The notes below the pieces were generated by a model. It was not told where the DNA came from, did no database searches, and saw nothing but the letters and a program-made list of their open reading frames with translations. From CAVQWT01 sp963810815 (GTDB taxonomy: Bacteria; Pseudomonadota; Gammaproteobacteria; Burkholderiales; Casimicrobiaceae): DNA of 64,000 bases. The translations under genes were made by a program, and so were the position numbers. The number at the start of each line of letters is the position of its first letter. Position 1 is the first letter of the stretch. The stretch covers positions 372,001-436,000 of the forward strand of contig CAWEPB010000003.1 in assembly GCA_963810815.1 (NCBI GenBank), in the 5' to 3' direction. Below, piece by piece: positions 1-12,387 of the stretch.

Positions 1-2665
1 ACGTTCTCGATGGCGATCACCGCCTGGTCGGCGAACGTGGCCAGCAGCGCCATCTGCTTGTCCGACATCGCCCCCGGTTCCGGAGACGACACCGTGATGG
101 CGCCGACGGCCACCCCGTCACGCAGGAGTGGCGCCGAAGCGGCCGCGCGAAACGCGAGTCGGTCGGCGTTCTTGCGGGCGTAGGGGGTGGCATCGGGAGC
201 TCGGGTGTCGGCGATCTGCAGTGCTCGGCACTCCAGCACGGCCCGGCCGACGAGGCTCTCGCGGTCGATCGGCATCACCTCGGCGCCGTGGAACTCGTCG
301 TCCGCGGAATAGCTCTTCGCTCGACGCCGCAGCCCGTCGGGCTCGACGGTGCGCAGCGCGGCCTTGCGTCCGAACAGCCGGGCGGCGCTGTGCACGATCG
401 CGTCGAACACCGGTTGCGTGTCCGTCGGCGAGCCGCTGATGACGCGCAGCACCTCGGCCGTGGCCGTCTGCTGCTCCAGCGCTTCCCTGGTCTCGTTGAA
501 CAGGCGCGCGTTCTGGATCGCGATCACCGCCTGGTTGGCGAAGGTCTCGAGCAGGCTGCATTCCTTCTCGCTGAAGGGGCGCATGTCCAGGCGCGCGACG
601 TTGAGCGCGCCGATGCCGCGGCCCTCCCACATCAGCGGCGCCTGCGCCAGCGCGTAATTCGCTTCGAAGCGCCGGGCCACGTCGCGCAGCCCGGGGGGAA
701 CGCCCTCGCCGTGGACCACGTCGGGGAAGCTCATCACGCGGCCCTGCTCGATGGACAGCTCGGTCGCCGAACCCGCGAGCGGGATCGGGAACAGCGCCTC
801 GATGCGCTCCTTGAATTCGCCGAGAACGGCGGCCGCGTGCACCAGGCCGTCGTCGCCGACCAGGTAGATGCCCCGGACGTCGGCGTCGAACAGCTCCTTG
901 GCGCTGGACAGGATGCGGTCGAACACCGGCTTCGGGTCGGCCATCGAGCCGCTGATGACCTGCAGCACCTCGGCGGTGGCCGTCTGGCGCTCGAGCGAGG
1001 CGCGCGTCTCGTCGAACAGCCGCGCGTTGTTGAGCGCGATCACCGCCTGCTGCGACAGGCCGACGAGGAACTCCAGGTCGCGCGCGTCGAACAGGCTGCC
1101 GCCGGTGCGCCACACGGCCATCGCGCCCTGCACCTCCGTGCCGGCCATGAGCGGCACCACCATCAGGCGCTCGTCGCGACGCTGTTCGGTGCCAGCGACC
1201 CGGACCGCGCGCGGGTCGGCCGCGGTGTCGTTGACGAACTCGCCCCGGCCGCTCTGCAGCAGGTTGCCGATGATGCCGCGGCCCGGCTCGATCGCGGTGG
1301 CCTTGAGTTCGTCGGCGATCTCGCCGAGCGCCACGATGGCGCGAAAGCGGTCGCCGTTGCCCTCGGGCACGAAGATGGCGCTGTTCTCCGCCACCAGCAG
1401 CTCCTTGGCGTGGGCGGCGATGCGGTCCATCACCGTGGCGAGGTCGAGGGTCGAAGACAGGTCGCGGCCGACGTCCGACAGCGCCGCGGACTCGCGCGCA
1501 CGGCGCTGGGTCTCTTCCAGCAGGCGCGCGTTCTCCAGCGCCACGCCCATCGACGCGGCGATGTGGACAGCAGGTTCACTCGCGGATCGCCGAAGGCATG
1601 CTCGCGCTCGAAGCTCTCGATCCAGACCTTGCGCGATGAGCCGATCGCCGACCATCACCGGCACGAAGACGCACGACAGGCTGCGGTCGGTTCCTTCGAC
1701 GGTCTTCAGGCCGAGGGCATCCATCGCGGCGCGGTCGCCCAGCACCACCGCCCGCCCGGACTGCAGCGCCCGGTTGACCGGGCATCGGCCTTGTACGGGC
1801 GCGCCGGCACCGCCAGGCGCTGGCCGTGCTCGTAAGCGTAGAGGGGACGTTCGGTTTCGGCTTGCTCGTCGCGCCAGACGATCGTCATGTCGCCGGTGTC
1901 GAAAATCTCGCGCAGCTTGTCGCCGACCAGGTCGACGATGCCCTGGAAGTCGAGCTTGGCGGCGATGCCCTGCTGGATGCTGTTGATCGTGGCCAGCTCG
2001 GCTGCGCGCGCCTCGGTCTCCTTCAGCAGCCGCTGCGTCTCGTCGAACAGGCGCGCGTTCTCCAGCGCCACGCTCATGCTGCTCGCGAGCGCGCTCAGGA
2101 GGCGCGCATCGTTCTCGTCGTACGCGGCTTCCCGGTAGCTCTGCACGCTCACGACCCCGCACGCGCGTCCGTCGCGGAAGAGCGGCACGCCGAGGAACGT
2201 CCGGTTGAGATCCTGCGCTGAGCCGGGCGAAGCGATGTGGACGGCGCCGTGCGCCTCCTGCTCCTCGACCGTCCGCAGCAGCAGCGGCTGGCCGGACTCG
2301 ATGATGGTTTCGGTCAGGCCCTTGCCGTAGGGTCGGCCGTGCTTCCACTCCGCCGGTACCGCGGGCCGCACGCCCCGGTCGATGTAGTACGGCGCGAAGA
2401 GGCTGTGGTGCTCGACATCGTGGTAGACGATGAACGTGGTGTCCGCGGCGAAGATCTCGCGGATCTTGTCGCCCACGAGGTCGTAGATCGCCTGCATCCC
2501 CAGCCTGGAGGCCAGCGCGTCCTGCACGCTGCTGATGATCGCGAGTTCGTTCGCGCGGTCATGCCCGTCAGCCCTGGCCCTCCCGGCCGCAGGCTCGGCG
2601 GACGCGGCGGCCGTCGACGCCGTTCGCCGGGCCCGCGGTTTCCTCTTGTTCGGCGATTCCGGCAT
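1..2665 (-). CDS. Multi-GAF-domain sensor protein, C-terminus beyond window, two frame breaks
   Basis: Soluble signalling protein made of at least five consecutive GAF domains. Each unit ends in a helix such as ENARLFDETQ or NNARLFDET and runs through a short linker into the next (for example ATAEVLQVISGS). GAF domains bind small ligands or cofactors; the ligand is unknown. The output module (histidine kinase, cyclase or diguanylate cyclase) would lie left of position 1. I chose the ATG at 2665 (MPESPNKRK), just before the first conserved domain; an in-frame ATG at 2782 is possible. Frame breaks occur near 1780 (after RPYKAD) and near 1560 (after VNLLST). Each is explained by one missing base, and homology continues at once in the next frame. 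Repeated linkers make this region prone to assembly error. It is convergent with nothing; pirin and gyrB lie upstream on the same strand. Confidence 0.75.
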
Positions 2666-2903
2666 CGGTTGCTCGAAGTCTCCATCCGGCTGCGAGCCTC
2701 GCTGCCACGACGGGGGCCGCGCGGGACCGTTCGACTGCCATGCCTCGGAAGCGGGCGTCCGTTCACGCCCGCCAGCCGACAAGGCGCCAGTCTACCGGCA
2801 GCCGGCGACGGAGGAACAGCCAGAACGTGCGTTCGGCACCCACGGAGCCTGCGGACCCGGCCGGCGGAAAGGGCCGCCGGAAGCGCGGGACGGCTGCGGA
2901 AGT

Positions 2904-3966
2904 TCAGGCGCCGCCGCGCGCGCCGTCCACGTCCTCGATCCGGCCGTCGGCGTGCTTCGCGAAGCGGCCGCGGTCCCTGGCGTGCACCGGACCGTGGCTC
3001 GGCCAGGGCCAGCCGCCGAACTGCGTGCGCTGGTAGTCGAGCATGGCCTGCTGGATTTCGGCACGGGTGTTCATCACGAACGGGCCGTACTGGACCACGG
3101 GCTCGGCGATCGGCCTGCCCTGCAGCAGCAGAAGCTCCGCACCGTCCACCCCCGCTTCGAGCGCCACGTCGGCCGTCGGCTCCAGCACGACTCGCGCGTG
3201 CGCCGTCGAGGAGGCGCTGGGCGATCCGAAGCTCGGCGCCGCGGAAGAAGTAGAGCGAGCGGTTCACGCCGGCGGTGGAACGCGGCAGCGTGAAGCGCGC
3301 GCGCGGCGCCATGCGGATCGTCCAGATCGCGACGTCGCTGTCGCTGCGCGCGGCCCAGGAACTCGGCGGGGGGGCCGGCGGGCGCGCCCCGGCGAGCATG
3401 CCCGCGGCGACGGTGATCTCGGTCGAGCGTCCCTCCGCGTCGCGCGACGTGAGCTTCGGCACGGCCTCGCGCCACAGCATCGTGAAATGCGGCTCGGCGA
3501 ACTTGTCCGCGCGCGGCAGGTTCAGCCAGATCTGGAACAGCTCGACGGGATTCGGTCGGTCCCGGTCGCGCAGCGGAAACATCTCGGAGTGGACGATGCC
3601 CCTGCCGGCGGTCAGCCATTGCACGTCCCCGCTGCCGAAGCGCGCGGTGGCGCCGAGCGAGTCGGAATGATCGATGAAGCCGCGCCGCACGATCGTCACC
3701 GTCTCGAAACCCCGGTGCGGATGCTGCGGGAAACCCGGCACGACGTCGCCGTGGTACATCCGCCAGCCGTCCCTGCCTTCGAAATCCTGGCCGATGCTGC
3801 GGCCCGCGAGCGACGCGTCGGGCCCCATCTGCTCGTTGCCCTTCGGATACGCGTCGTCGTGGTGCACGCAGAACAGGAACGGATCCGCCGTTTCCCAGGG
3901 GAAACCCAGGGGGGCGACCGAGATCACCGGGTCTGCGCGGGAGACTTCCGATTCAGGGGCTTTCAT
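2904..3966 (-). CDS. Pirin family protein (cupin), one frame break
   Basis: Pirin-like bicupin protein. Family members are iron-binding and some have quercetinase or regulatory roles; the function here is not determined. The N-terminal cupin contains the pirin signature FPQHPHRGFETVTI followed by GDVQWLTAGRGIVHSE, which supplies the metal-binding His residues. The C-terminal half ends in the typical VVQYGPFVMNTRAEIQQAM segment. The two parts are in different frames; the switch is near 3205 (RIAQRLLDG to TAHARVVLEP) and looks like a single-base error. The start is the ATG at 3966 (MKAPESEV), 14 bp downstream of the gyrB stop, so the gene probably belongs to the gyrB transcript. The C-terminal tail after the cupin is slightly longer than usual. 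Confidence 0.8.
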
Positions 3967-3980
3967 GGCCGTCGACTCGG

Positions 3981-6434
<2,454 letters not shown>

Positions 6435-6540
6435 CGTGGCTTTCTTTGGCGGGGCATTGCCCCGAAACGACGGCGCCGACCCGTTGCTGTCGGCGCCATT
6501 GCGGCTGGTCGGTGGCGGAAGGGAGTCCGCCCTGCCGCCG

Positions 6541-7645
6541 TCAGATGCGCATCGGCATCACGACGTACTTGTAGTCCTCGCGCTCGGGCACGGTGACGAG
6601 CGCGCTGGAATTGGCGTCGCCGAAGGCGAGCTGGACGCGTTCGGTCGACAGGTTCTGCAGCACGTCGAGCAGGTAGGTGATGTTGAACCCGATGTCGAGC
6701 GGATCGCCGGCGTAGCCGACCTCGAGCTCTTCCTCGGCCTCTTCCTGCTCGGTGTTGGTGCAGATGATCTTGAGCTGGTCGCGCCCCAGCACCAGCCGCA
6801 CGCCGCGGAACTTCTCGTTCGACAGGATCGCCGCGCGCTGCAGCGCCGCAAGCAGCGTCACGCGGTCGAGGTCGAGCTTCTTGCCGTGGCCGGAAGGGAT
6901 CACCCGGTTGTAGTCGGGAAACTTGCCGTCGACCACCTTGCTCACCAGCTCGACGTTGCCGAAGCGGAAACGGACCTGGTTGGCCAGCACGTCGAGCGTC
7001 ACCGGCTCGTCGCTGTCGGCGAGGAGCTTGGCGAGTTCGAGCACCGTCTTGCGCGGAAGGATGACCTCCTGGCGGTTGTAGTCGCCGGGCACGCCGAGTT
7101 CGGCCCAGGCCAGCCGGTGGCCGTCGGTGGCCACGGCCTGCAGCGAACCGTTGTCGATGACCAGCAGCATGCCGTTGAGGTAGTAGCGGATGTCCTGCTG
7201 GGCCATCGCGAACTCGACCGACTTGATCAGCCCGCGCAGCGCTCCCTGCGACAGCGTCAGCGTCTGGAGCTTCTCGTCGACCAGGCCGATGCGCGGATAG
7301 TCGGCCGCCGGCAAGCGTCTGCAGGTTGAAGCGCGACCGGCCGGCGCGGACGATCATCTTGTTCGACGACGCTTCGACGTTGAGCACCGCGTCGTCGGGC
7401 AGCGCGCGCAGCAGGTCCTGCAGCTTGCGCGCTCCGACCGTCACCGCCTCGCCTTCCTTGCCGGCGAGTTCGGCGTGCGCGGTGATCTGCATTTCGAGGT
7501 CGGTGGCCGTGACGAACAGCCCGCCGTCCTTGTGCTCGAGCAGCACATTCGCGAGGATCGGCAGCGTGTGGCGGCGTTCGACGATGCCGGACACGGCCTG
7601 AAGCGGTTTCAGCAGCGCGTCACGAGGTGTTTGCTTGAGTTGCAT
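6541..7645 (-). CDS. dnaN: DNA polymerase III beta sliding clamp, one frame break
   Basis: Ring-shaped processivity clamp that tethers DNA polymerase III to template. It begins MQLKQTPRDALLKPLQ at the ATG at 7645 and ends YVVMPMRI at 6541, matching the usual 367-residue clamp. The span is 1105 nt, one base more than a multiple of three. The extra base is a T in the run reading ACGCTTGCCGG on the coding strand near 7314; removing it restores QTLPAADYPR. Both halves are fully conserved, including the C-terminal hydrophobic pocket strands, so an inactivated clamp (lethal) is unlikely and a sequence error is likely. It is transcribed downstream of dnaA across a 239-bp gap that carries DnaA boxes. 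Confidence 0.95.
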
Positions 7646-7884
7646 TGATTAAACCGAAGAACAGCTAATAGGAGGGGCGCGAAAACCGGTAGAACCGACA
7701 AAACCGCTTTTCAGCCAATGATTTGGATGACCTTGGACGCTGTGGATAACCGGCGTGCGAACCGGGGATCGATTGTGGACTTTTTGGCCGTCGGCGCTCC
7801 GGACCGCTTAATCCACAAATTATAGACGATAAACCCGTACTTTTCCAGGCGGGAAAGCCCTTCCGGCGACCTCCGGCGCATGGG
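7646..7884. other. Candidate replication origin / dnaN leader between dnaA and dnaN
   Basis: This 239-bp non-coding gap holds one perfect DnaA box, TGTGGATAA at 7741-7749 (reverse of TTATCCACA). It also holds a near-perfect one, TAATCCACA at 7809-7817, and a weaker one, TGTGGACTT at 7774-7782. An AT-rich stretch (7810-7833) follows the second box in a region otherwise near 70% GC and could be the unwinding element. The dnaN leader and ribosome site lie at the low-coordinate end. Placement next to dnaA fits an origin, but the gap on the other side of dnaA also has DnaA boxes, so the exact site is unproven. Confidence 0.5.
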
Positions 7885-9396
7885 TCAGTTGCGCAGGACC
7901 TGGAGCAGGAAATTCACGTCGTGGTTCATCTCCGGCACCGTGTCGCGCAGTTTGGCGATCTGGCGGCAGGCATGCAGCACGGTCGTGTGGTCGCGGCCGC
8001 CGAAGTTGCTGCCGATCTCCGGCAGCGACAGCTGGGTCAGCTCCTTGGCCAGCGCCATCGCCACCTGGCGGGGCCGCGCGACCGCGCGCGAGCGCTTCTT
8101 GCTGTGCATGTCCGAGGTGCGGATCTTGTAGTAGTCGGCGACCGTCTTCTGGATGTTCTCGATCGAGATCTGGCGGTTCTGGACCGCGAGCAGGTCGCGC
8201 AGGCTTTCCTTGGCCACCGCCAGCGTCACCTCGTGGCCGTGGAAGCTCGAATAGGCGAGCACCCGCTTCAACGCCCCCTCGAGTTCGCGCACGTTGCTGC
8301 GGATGTGCTTGGCGATGAAGAACGCCACCTGCTCGTCGAGCTTCACCCGCACCGACGCCGCCTTGGCCAGCAGGATCGCGACCCGCATCTCCAGCTCCGG
8401 CGGCTCGAGCGCGACGGTGAGGCCCCAGCCGAAGCGCGAGATCAGCCGTTCCTCGATGCCCTCGATCTCCTTCGGGTACGTGTCGCAGGTGATCACGACC
8501 TGCTTGTGCGCCTCGATCAGCGTGTTGAACAGGTAGAAGAACTCTTCCTGCGTCCGGCTCTTGCCGTTGAAGAACTGGATGTCGTCGATCAGCAGCAGGT
8601 CGAGCGACCGGTAGTAGCGCTTGAACTCGTCGAAGGACTTGTGCTGGTAGGCGCGCACGACGTCCGAAACGTACGTCTCGGCGTGGGTGTAGCGGATCTT
8701 GGCGGCGGGGTTGCCGGCGAGGATATGGTTGCCGATCGCCTGCACCAGGTGGGTCTTGCCCAGCCCGACGCCGCCGTAGACGAACAGCGGGTTGTACGAG
8801 GTCGGATGGTCGGCCACCTGCAGGCCGGCGGCCCGCGCCAGCTGGTTGGCCTTGCCCGACACGAACGCATCGAACGTAAACGCCGGGTTGATGCTGGTGG
8901 CGTCGTTGCGGCGCGAGGGCAGGGCGGTGGCCCCTGAACCGGCGCCGAACGGGGTCGCGGTAGACGGGGGGCGAATCGCGCCGGTCGCCGGAACCGGAGC
9001 CTCGGCCGCCGTCGCGGAAGGGCCGGGGGGTTCGCTGGCGGCGTCCGCCGCCGGCACGGGGCCTTGGGCAACCGCCGGTCCGTCGGCGACCGCCGGGCTG
9101 TTGCCGGCCACCATGGGCTCGCGCCGCACCGGGTGGGCGGGCGCCTTGGGGGCGTCGGCGATCGCGTACTGGATCGGCACGCTCCGGCCTTCGGCGGCCT
9201 CGGCGAGCTCGCCGATCCGGGCGGCGAAGCGGTCCTTGATCCACTGCAGCACGAAGCGATTGGGCACCCGCACCGTATAGCCGTCGCCCGCCGACTCGAC
9301 CGAAAGCGGCCGGATCCAGGTGCCGTACTGCTGCGGCGTCAGTTCCTCGTGAAAAACGTCGAGGCAGCGCTGCCAGAAAGGGGGAACGGCGGTCAT
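7885..9396 (-). CDS. dnaA: Chromosomal replication initiator protein DnaA
   Basis: AAA+ initiator that binds DnaA boxes, melts the origin and loads the DnaB helicase. The 503-residue protein has domain I at the N-terminus (WQRCLDVFHEEL). A long Pro/Ala-rich domain II linker spans about residues 80-160. The AAA+ core has Walker A GGVGLGKTH (about 208-216) and Walker B LLLIDDIQF (about 267-275). The domain IV DnaA signature reads GGRDHTTVLHACRQI. The start is the ATG at 9396 (MTAVPPFWQRC), the only one that gives a standard domain I. It is divergent from rpmH. Its promoter region overlaps two DnaA boxes, suggesting autoregulation. Confidence 0.97.
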   Translation of the reverse strand: MTAVPPFWQRCLDVFHEELTPQQYGTWIRPLSVESAGDGYTVRVPNRFVLQWIKDRFAARIGELAEAAEGRSVPIQYAIADAPKAPAHPVRREPMVAGNSPAVADGPAVAQGPVPAADAASEPPGPSATAAEAPVPATGAIRPPSTATPFGAGSGATALPSRRNDATSINPAFTFDAFVSGKANQLARAAGLQVADHPTSYNPLFVYGGVGLGKTHLVQAIGNHILAGNPAAKIRYTHAETYVSDVVRAYQHKSFDEFKRYYRSLDLLLIDDIQFFNGKSRTQEEFFYLFNTLIEAHKQVVITCDTYPKEIEGIEERLISRFGWGLTVALEPPELEMRVAILLAKAASVRVKLDEQVAFFIAKHIRSNVRELEGALKRVLAYSSFHGHEVTLAVAKESLRDLLAVQNRQISIENIQKTVADYYKIRTSDMHSKKRSRAVARPRQVAMALAKELTQLSLPEIGSNFGGRDHTTVLHACRQIAKLRDTVPEMNHDVNFLLQVLRN

Positions 9397-9545
9397 GCGA
9401 CGGACGAGTCCTTCGAATCCAGGGAGTGGCGCGGGGAGGGGCGCCCGGCGGTTGCCGGGCGTCCGGCAGCAGCGGGTGGCGCGATCGCCGCGAGGGTGCC
9501 GGGGTTCTGCGCCCCGGGCAGCCGCCGCGTTGCAGGCCCGATGGC

Positions 9546-9581
9546 TGTGGATTATACGCGTCGCCGGCGGAGTTATCCACA
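9546..9581 (-). promoter_or_regulatory. dnaA promoter overlapping two DnaA boxes
   Basis: On the minus strand a perfect -10 TATAAT (9551-9556) lies 17 bp from a -35-like TGGATA (9574-9579). A perfect DnaA box TTATCCACA (9573-9581) covers the whole -35. A second box, TAATCCACA read on the minus strand (9546-9554), overlaps the -10 by four bases. DnaA bound here would block RNA polymerase, the usual logic of dnaA autorepression. The rest of the 9397-9751 gap shows only GC-rich leader sequence. Confidence 0.55.
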
Positions 9582-9691
9582 GGCCGCCCGGCAGCTCGGG
9601 CGACCGGGCGCGGGCGGAATTCGCGGCCCCGGTCGGCCGCCCAACCCGCCGGCCAGGGGCCGGCGACAGGCGCCGATCGCGCCGATAGTGG

Positions 9692-9721
9692 TTGACAGCC
9701 AACCGCATAACGCGCTCTAAT
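9692..9721 (+). promoter_or_regulatory. rpmH promoter
   Basis: A perfect -35 TTGACA (9692-9697) is followed after 18 bp by TCTAAT (9716-9721), five of six matches to the -10 consensus. The rpmH start codon lies 30 bp downstream. It would drive rpmH-rnpA-yidD-yidC and face away from dnaA. Confidence 0.65.
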
Positions 9722-9751
9722 ATAAGGCTTTTTAAACCAAGGCCCGACAAC

Positions 9752-9886
9752 ATGAAACGCACGTTCCAGCCCTCCAAGATCAAACGCGCGCGGACGCACG
9801 GCTTCCGCGCCCGCATGAGCACCGTCGGCGGCCGCAAGGTGCTCTCGGCGCGTCGCGCCAAGGGCCGCGCCCGCCTCACGCCCTGA
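9752..9886 (+). CDS. rpmH: 50S ribosomal protein L34
   Basis: Small basic protein of the large ribosomal subunit, 44 residues, beginning MKRTFQPSKIKRARTHGF and ending RRAKGRARLTP, which is the standard L34 sequence. The ATG at 9752 is chosen because it gives the canonical N-terminus; a longer upstream reading has no homology. It is the first gene of the rpmH-rnpA-yidD-yidC run. Confidence 0.97.
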   Translation: MKRTFQPSKIKRARTHGFRARMSTVGGRKVLSARRAKGRARLTP

Positions 9887-9942
9887 TCGCGGACGCGACC
9901 CCGATCGCGCCTGCCGGCGTCGGCGTTGCCCGCAGCGAAGGG

Positions 9943-10329
9943 GTGCCACGCCACGCTCGTCCCGCGGGCGCCCGCCGGTTCCGGCTGACGGGTGTCGGCG
10001 CCTTCGAAACGATCTTCCGCGACGGGCGCCGGCGTGACGGCGACCTGCTCCAGCTGATCTTCGCGCCGGCCGGCGCGCCCCCCGGACGGGTCGGCTACGT
10101 GGTGGGCCGCAAGGCATTTCCCCGTGCCGTGGACCGCAATCGCGTCCGTCGCCTCCTGCGCGAAGCGGTCCGGCGCGCACGCCCCGGCATCGAGGCCTTC
10201 GACATGATCCTGCGCGCCAAGCGCGGCTGCCCCCGGCAAGAGACCCGCCGATTCGCCGTCGAGGCCGATCGCTTGCTGGCCGCGCTGGTGGCGGGAAGCC
10301 GGCCGGCCGACGCCGCCCCTGCATCATGA
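9943..10329 (+). CDS. rnpA: Ribonuclease P protein component
   Basis: Protein cofactor of RNase P, which matures the 5' ends of tRNAs together with the catalytic RNA. It is 128 residues and Arg-rich, with the family signature RNRVRRLLREAVRR (about residues 65-78) that contacts the RNA. The preceding GYVVGRKAFPRAVD segment is also typical. The start is a GTG at 9943 preceded by a purine-rich GAAGG. It overlaps yidD by four bases (ATGA), indicating translational coupling, and lies 56 bp after rpmH, the conserved arrangement. Confidence 0.93.
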   Translation: MPRHARPAGARRFRLTGVGAFETIFRDGRRRDGDLLQLIFAPAGAPPGRVGYVVGRKAFPRAVDRNRVRRLLREAVRRARPGIEAFDMILRAKRGCPRQETRRFAVEADRLLAALVAGSRPADAAPAS

Positions 10330-10535
10330 GATCGCTGCTGGTCGCCATGCTGCGCGGCTATCAATACCTGTTCCGGCCGCTGCTGGGCTCGAACTGCCGC
10401 TTCTACCCGAGCTGCTCCGATTACGCCATGGAAGCGATCACGCGGTACGGCGCGATCAAGGGCGGCTGGCTCGCGATCAAGCGCGTCGGTCGCTGTCACC
10501 CGTATCATCCGGGTGGATACGACCCGGTTCCCTGA
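10326..10535 (+). CDS. yidD: Membrane protein insertion efficiency factor YidD
   Basis: Small (69-residue) membrane-associated protein that assists YidC-dependent insertion. It shows the family core GSNCRFYPSCSDYAMEAI with its three conserved Cys residues, followed by GGWLAIKRVGRCHPYHPGGYDPVP at the C-terminus. It starts within the rnpA stop codon region (4-bp overlap) and is followed 54 bp later by yidC. Confidence 0.95.
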   Translation: MRSLLVAMLRGYQYLFRPLLGSNCRFYPSCSDYAMEAITRYGAIKGGWLAIKRVGRCHPYHPGGYDPVP

Positions 10536-10589
10536 TTTCCCTCTCCCCGATTCCCTCCCGGCGCCGCGACGGCGCAGGAACGCCGACCC

Positions 10590-12308
10590 ATGCGCATGGA
10601 TACGCAACGCCTGATCCTCTTCGTCATCTTCTCGATGTCGCTGGTGTTCCTTTGGCAGGCGTGGGAGCGCGACCGCAATCCGCCGCCGCCGGTGCCGGCG
10701 AAGACCGCCGCCAACGGCGCGCCGGCAGCGAAGCCGGGCGACGTGCCGGCCGCGCCGGCGGCCCCGGCGGTGCCCGCCGCTTCCACCGCGGTGCCGCCGG
10801 TTCCGGGCGCCGCGCCCGCCGCTGCGCCGGCCGGCGCCAGCGCCCCGTTCACCGTGAAGACCGATCGCTTCGCCGTCGACATCGATCCGGCCGGCGGGGT
10901 GATCACCCGGGTCGCGCTCGAGCAGCATCGCGACTCGAACGACATGAGCAAGCCGTACCTCGCGATGCTGAAGACCGGCGAGCGCACGTACATCGCGCAG
11001 TCGGGGCTGCTGGGCGAAGGGTTGCCCAACCACCGCTCGGCCTGGGAGGTCCTGCCCGGTCCGCGCGAACTCGCCGCCGGCGCCGACAGCTTCGACGTCA
11101 AGCTCAAGGCGACCGCGGCCAACGGGGACACCGTCATCCAGACGCTGACGTTCCGCCGCGGCAGCTACGTCATCGACGTCAGCTACGACGTCACCAACAA
11201 CACCGCCGCGCCGCAGGCGCCGTACGCGTACTTCCAGCTCACGCGCGATTCCAAGGCCGTCGGGCTGCAGAGCTCGTTCGCGCCGGTCGCCTACACCGGT
11301 GCGGTCGTCTACAACGAGACCGACAAGTACAAGAAGGTCGATTTCGGCGAACTCGACAAGCTCGCCGCCGACCCGTCGCGCAAGGCGCCGTTCACGGGCA
11401 AGCAGGACAACGGCTGGATCGGCATGGTCGAGCACTACTTCGTCAGCGCCTGGCTGCCGGGCGAGAAGAAGTCGCCGCGCGAGTTCTACGCGCGCAAGCT
11501 CGACGGCGGCCTCTATGCCGCCGGCGTCATCACGCAGGCGGCGACCATCGAGCCCGGGCAGACCGGGCGCATCACGATGCCGCTGTACGTGGGTCCGCAG
11601 GACCAGGACGCGATCGCCAAGCTCGCCAAGGGCCTCGACCTCACCGTCGACTACGGCATCTTCACCGTGCTCGCGGCGCCGCTGTTCTGGCTGCTGCAGT
11701 GGCTGCACGGCATCATCGGCAACTGGGGCTGGGCAATCGTGGCGATGACCATCATCGTCAAGAGCGTCTTCTACCCGCTCAACCACGCGAGCGCGCGGTC
11801 GATGGCGAAGATGAAGGTCATCGGGCCGAAGCTGAAGGCGCTGCAGGAGCAGTACGCGAACGACAAGCAGCAGCTGCAGATCAAGATGATGGAGATGTAC
11901 AAGACGGAGAAGATCAACCCGCTCGGCGGCTGCCTGCCGATCCTGGTCCAGATCCCGGTCTTCATCGCGCTGTACTGGGTGCTGCTGTCCGCGGTCGAGC
12001 TGCGGCACGCGCCGTGGATCCTGTGGATCCAGGATCTCTCCGCGCCCGACCCGTACTTCGTGCTGCCGGTCATCTACGCGATCACCGCGTTCCTGCAGGT
12101 GAAGCTGTCGCCGACGCCGATCTCCGATCCGGTCCAGGCGAAGGTGATGCAGATCATGCCGATCGCCTTCTCGGTGATGTTCGTGTTCTTCCCCGCCGGG
12201 CTCGTGCTGTACTGGCTCATCAACAACTGCATCCAGATCTTCCAGCAGTGGCACATGAACTACCTGCTGGAGAAGGAAGCGGCCGCCACGGCGGCCAAGC
12301 GGCGCTGA
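10590..12308 (+). CDS. yidC: Membrane protein insertase YidC
   Basis: Inner-membrane insertase and foldase for membrane proteins, acting alone or with SecYEG. The 572-residue protein has an N-terminal membrane segment (RLILFVIFSMSLVFLW). A Pro/Ala-rich linker (about residues 35-90) follows, then the periplasmic beta-sandwich P1 domain. The C-terminal five-helix 60KD_IMP domain (from about residue 350) includes NPLGGCLPILVQIPVFIALYW in short consecutive segments. A second ATG six bases later (MDTQRLIL) is the more usual start. The C-terminus ends in basic residues (KRR). The next gene is mnmE. Confidence 0.96.
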   Translation: MRMDTQRLILFVIFSMSLVFLWQAWERDRNPPPPVPAKTAANGAPAAKPGDVPAAPAAPAVPAASTAVPPVPGAAPAAAPAGASAPFTVKTDRFAVDIDPAGGVITRVALEQHRDSNDMSKPYLAMLKTGERTYIAQSGLLGEGLPNHRSAWEVLPGPRELAAGADSFDVKLKATAANGDTVIQTLTFRRGSYVIDVSYDVTNNTAAPQAPYAYFQLTRDSKAVGLQSSFAPVAYTGAVVYNETDKYKKVDFGELDKLAADPSRKAPFTGKQDNGWIGMVEHYFVSAWLPGEKKSPREFYARKLDGGLYAAGVITQAATIEPGQTGRITMPLYVGPQDQDAIAKLAKGLDLTVDYGIFTVLAAPLFWLLQWLHGIIGNWGWAIVAMTIIVKSVFYPLNHASARSMAKMKVIGPKLKALQEQYANDKQQLQIKMMEMYKTEKINPLGGCLPILVQIPVFIALYWVLLSAVELRHAPWILWIQDLSAPDPYFVLPVIYAITAFLQVKLSPTPISDPVQAKVMQIMPIAFSVMFVFFPAGLVLYWLINNCIQIFQQWHMNYLLEKEAAATAAKRR

Positions 12309-12387
12309 CCGGCGGGCGCATGGCTCTCAGGCCGGTCGCCGCGCCGCCGGCGCCCGCCCCGGACCGGCGTCGCGTTATCCTCGGGTC

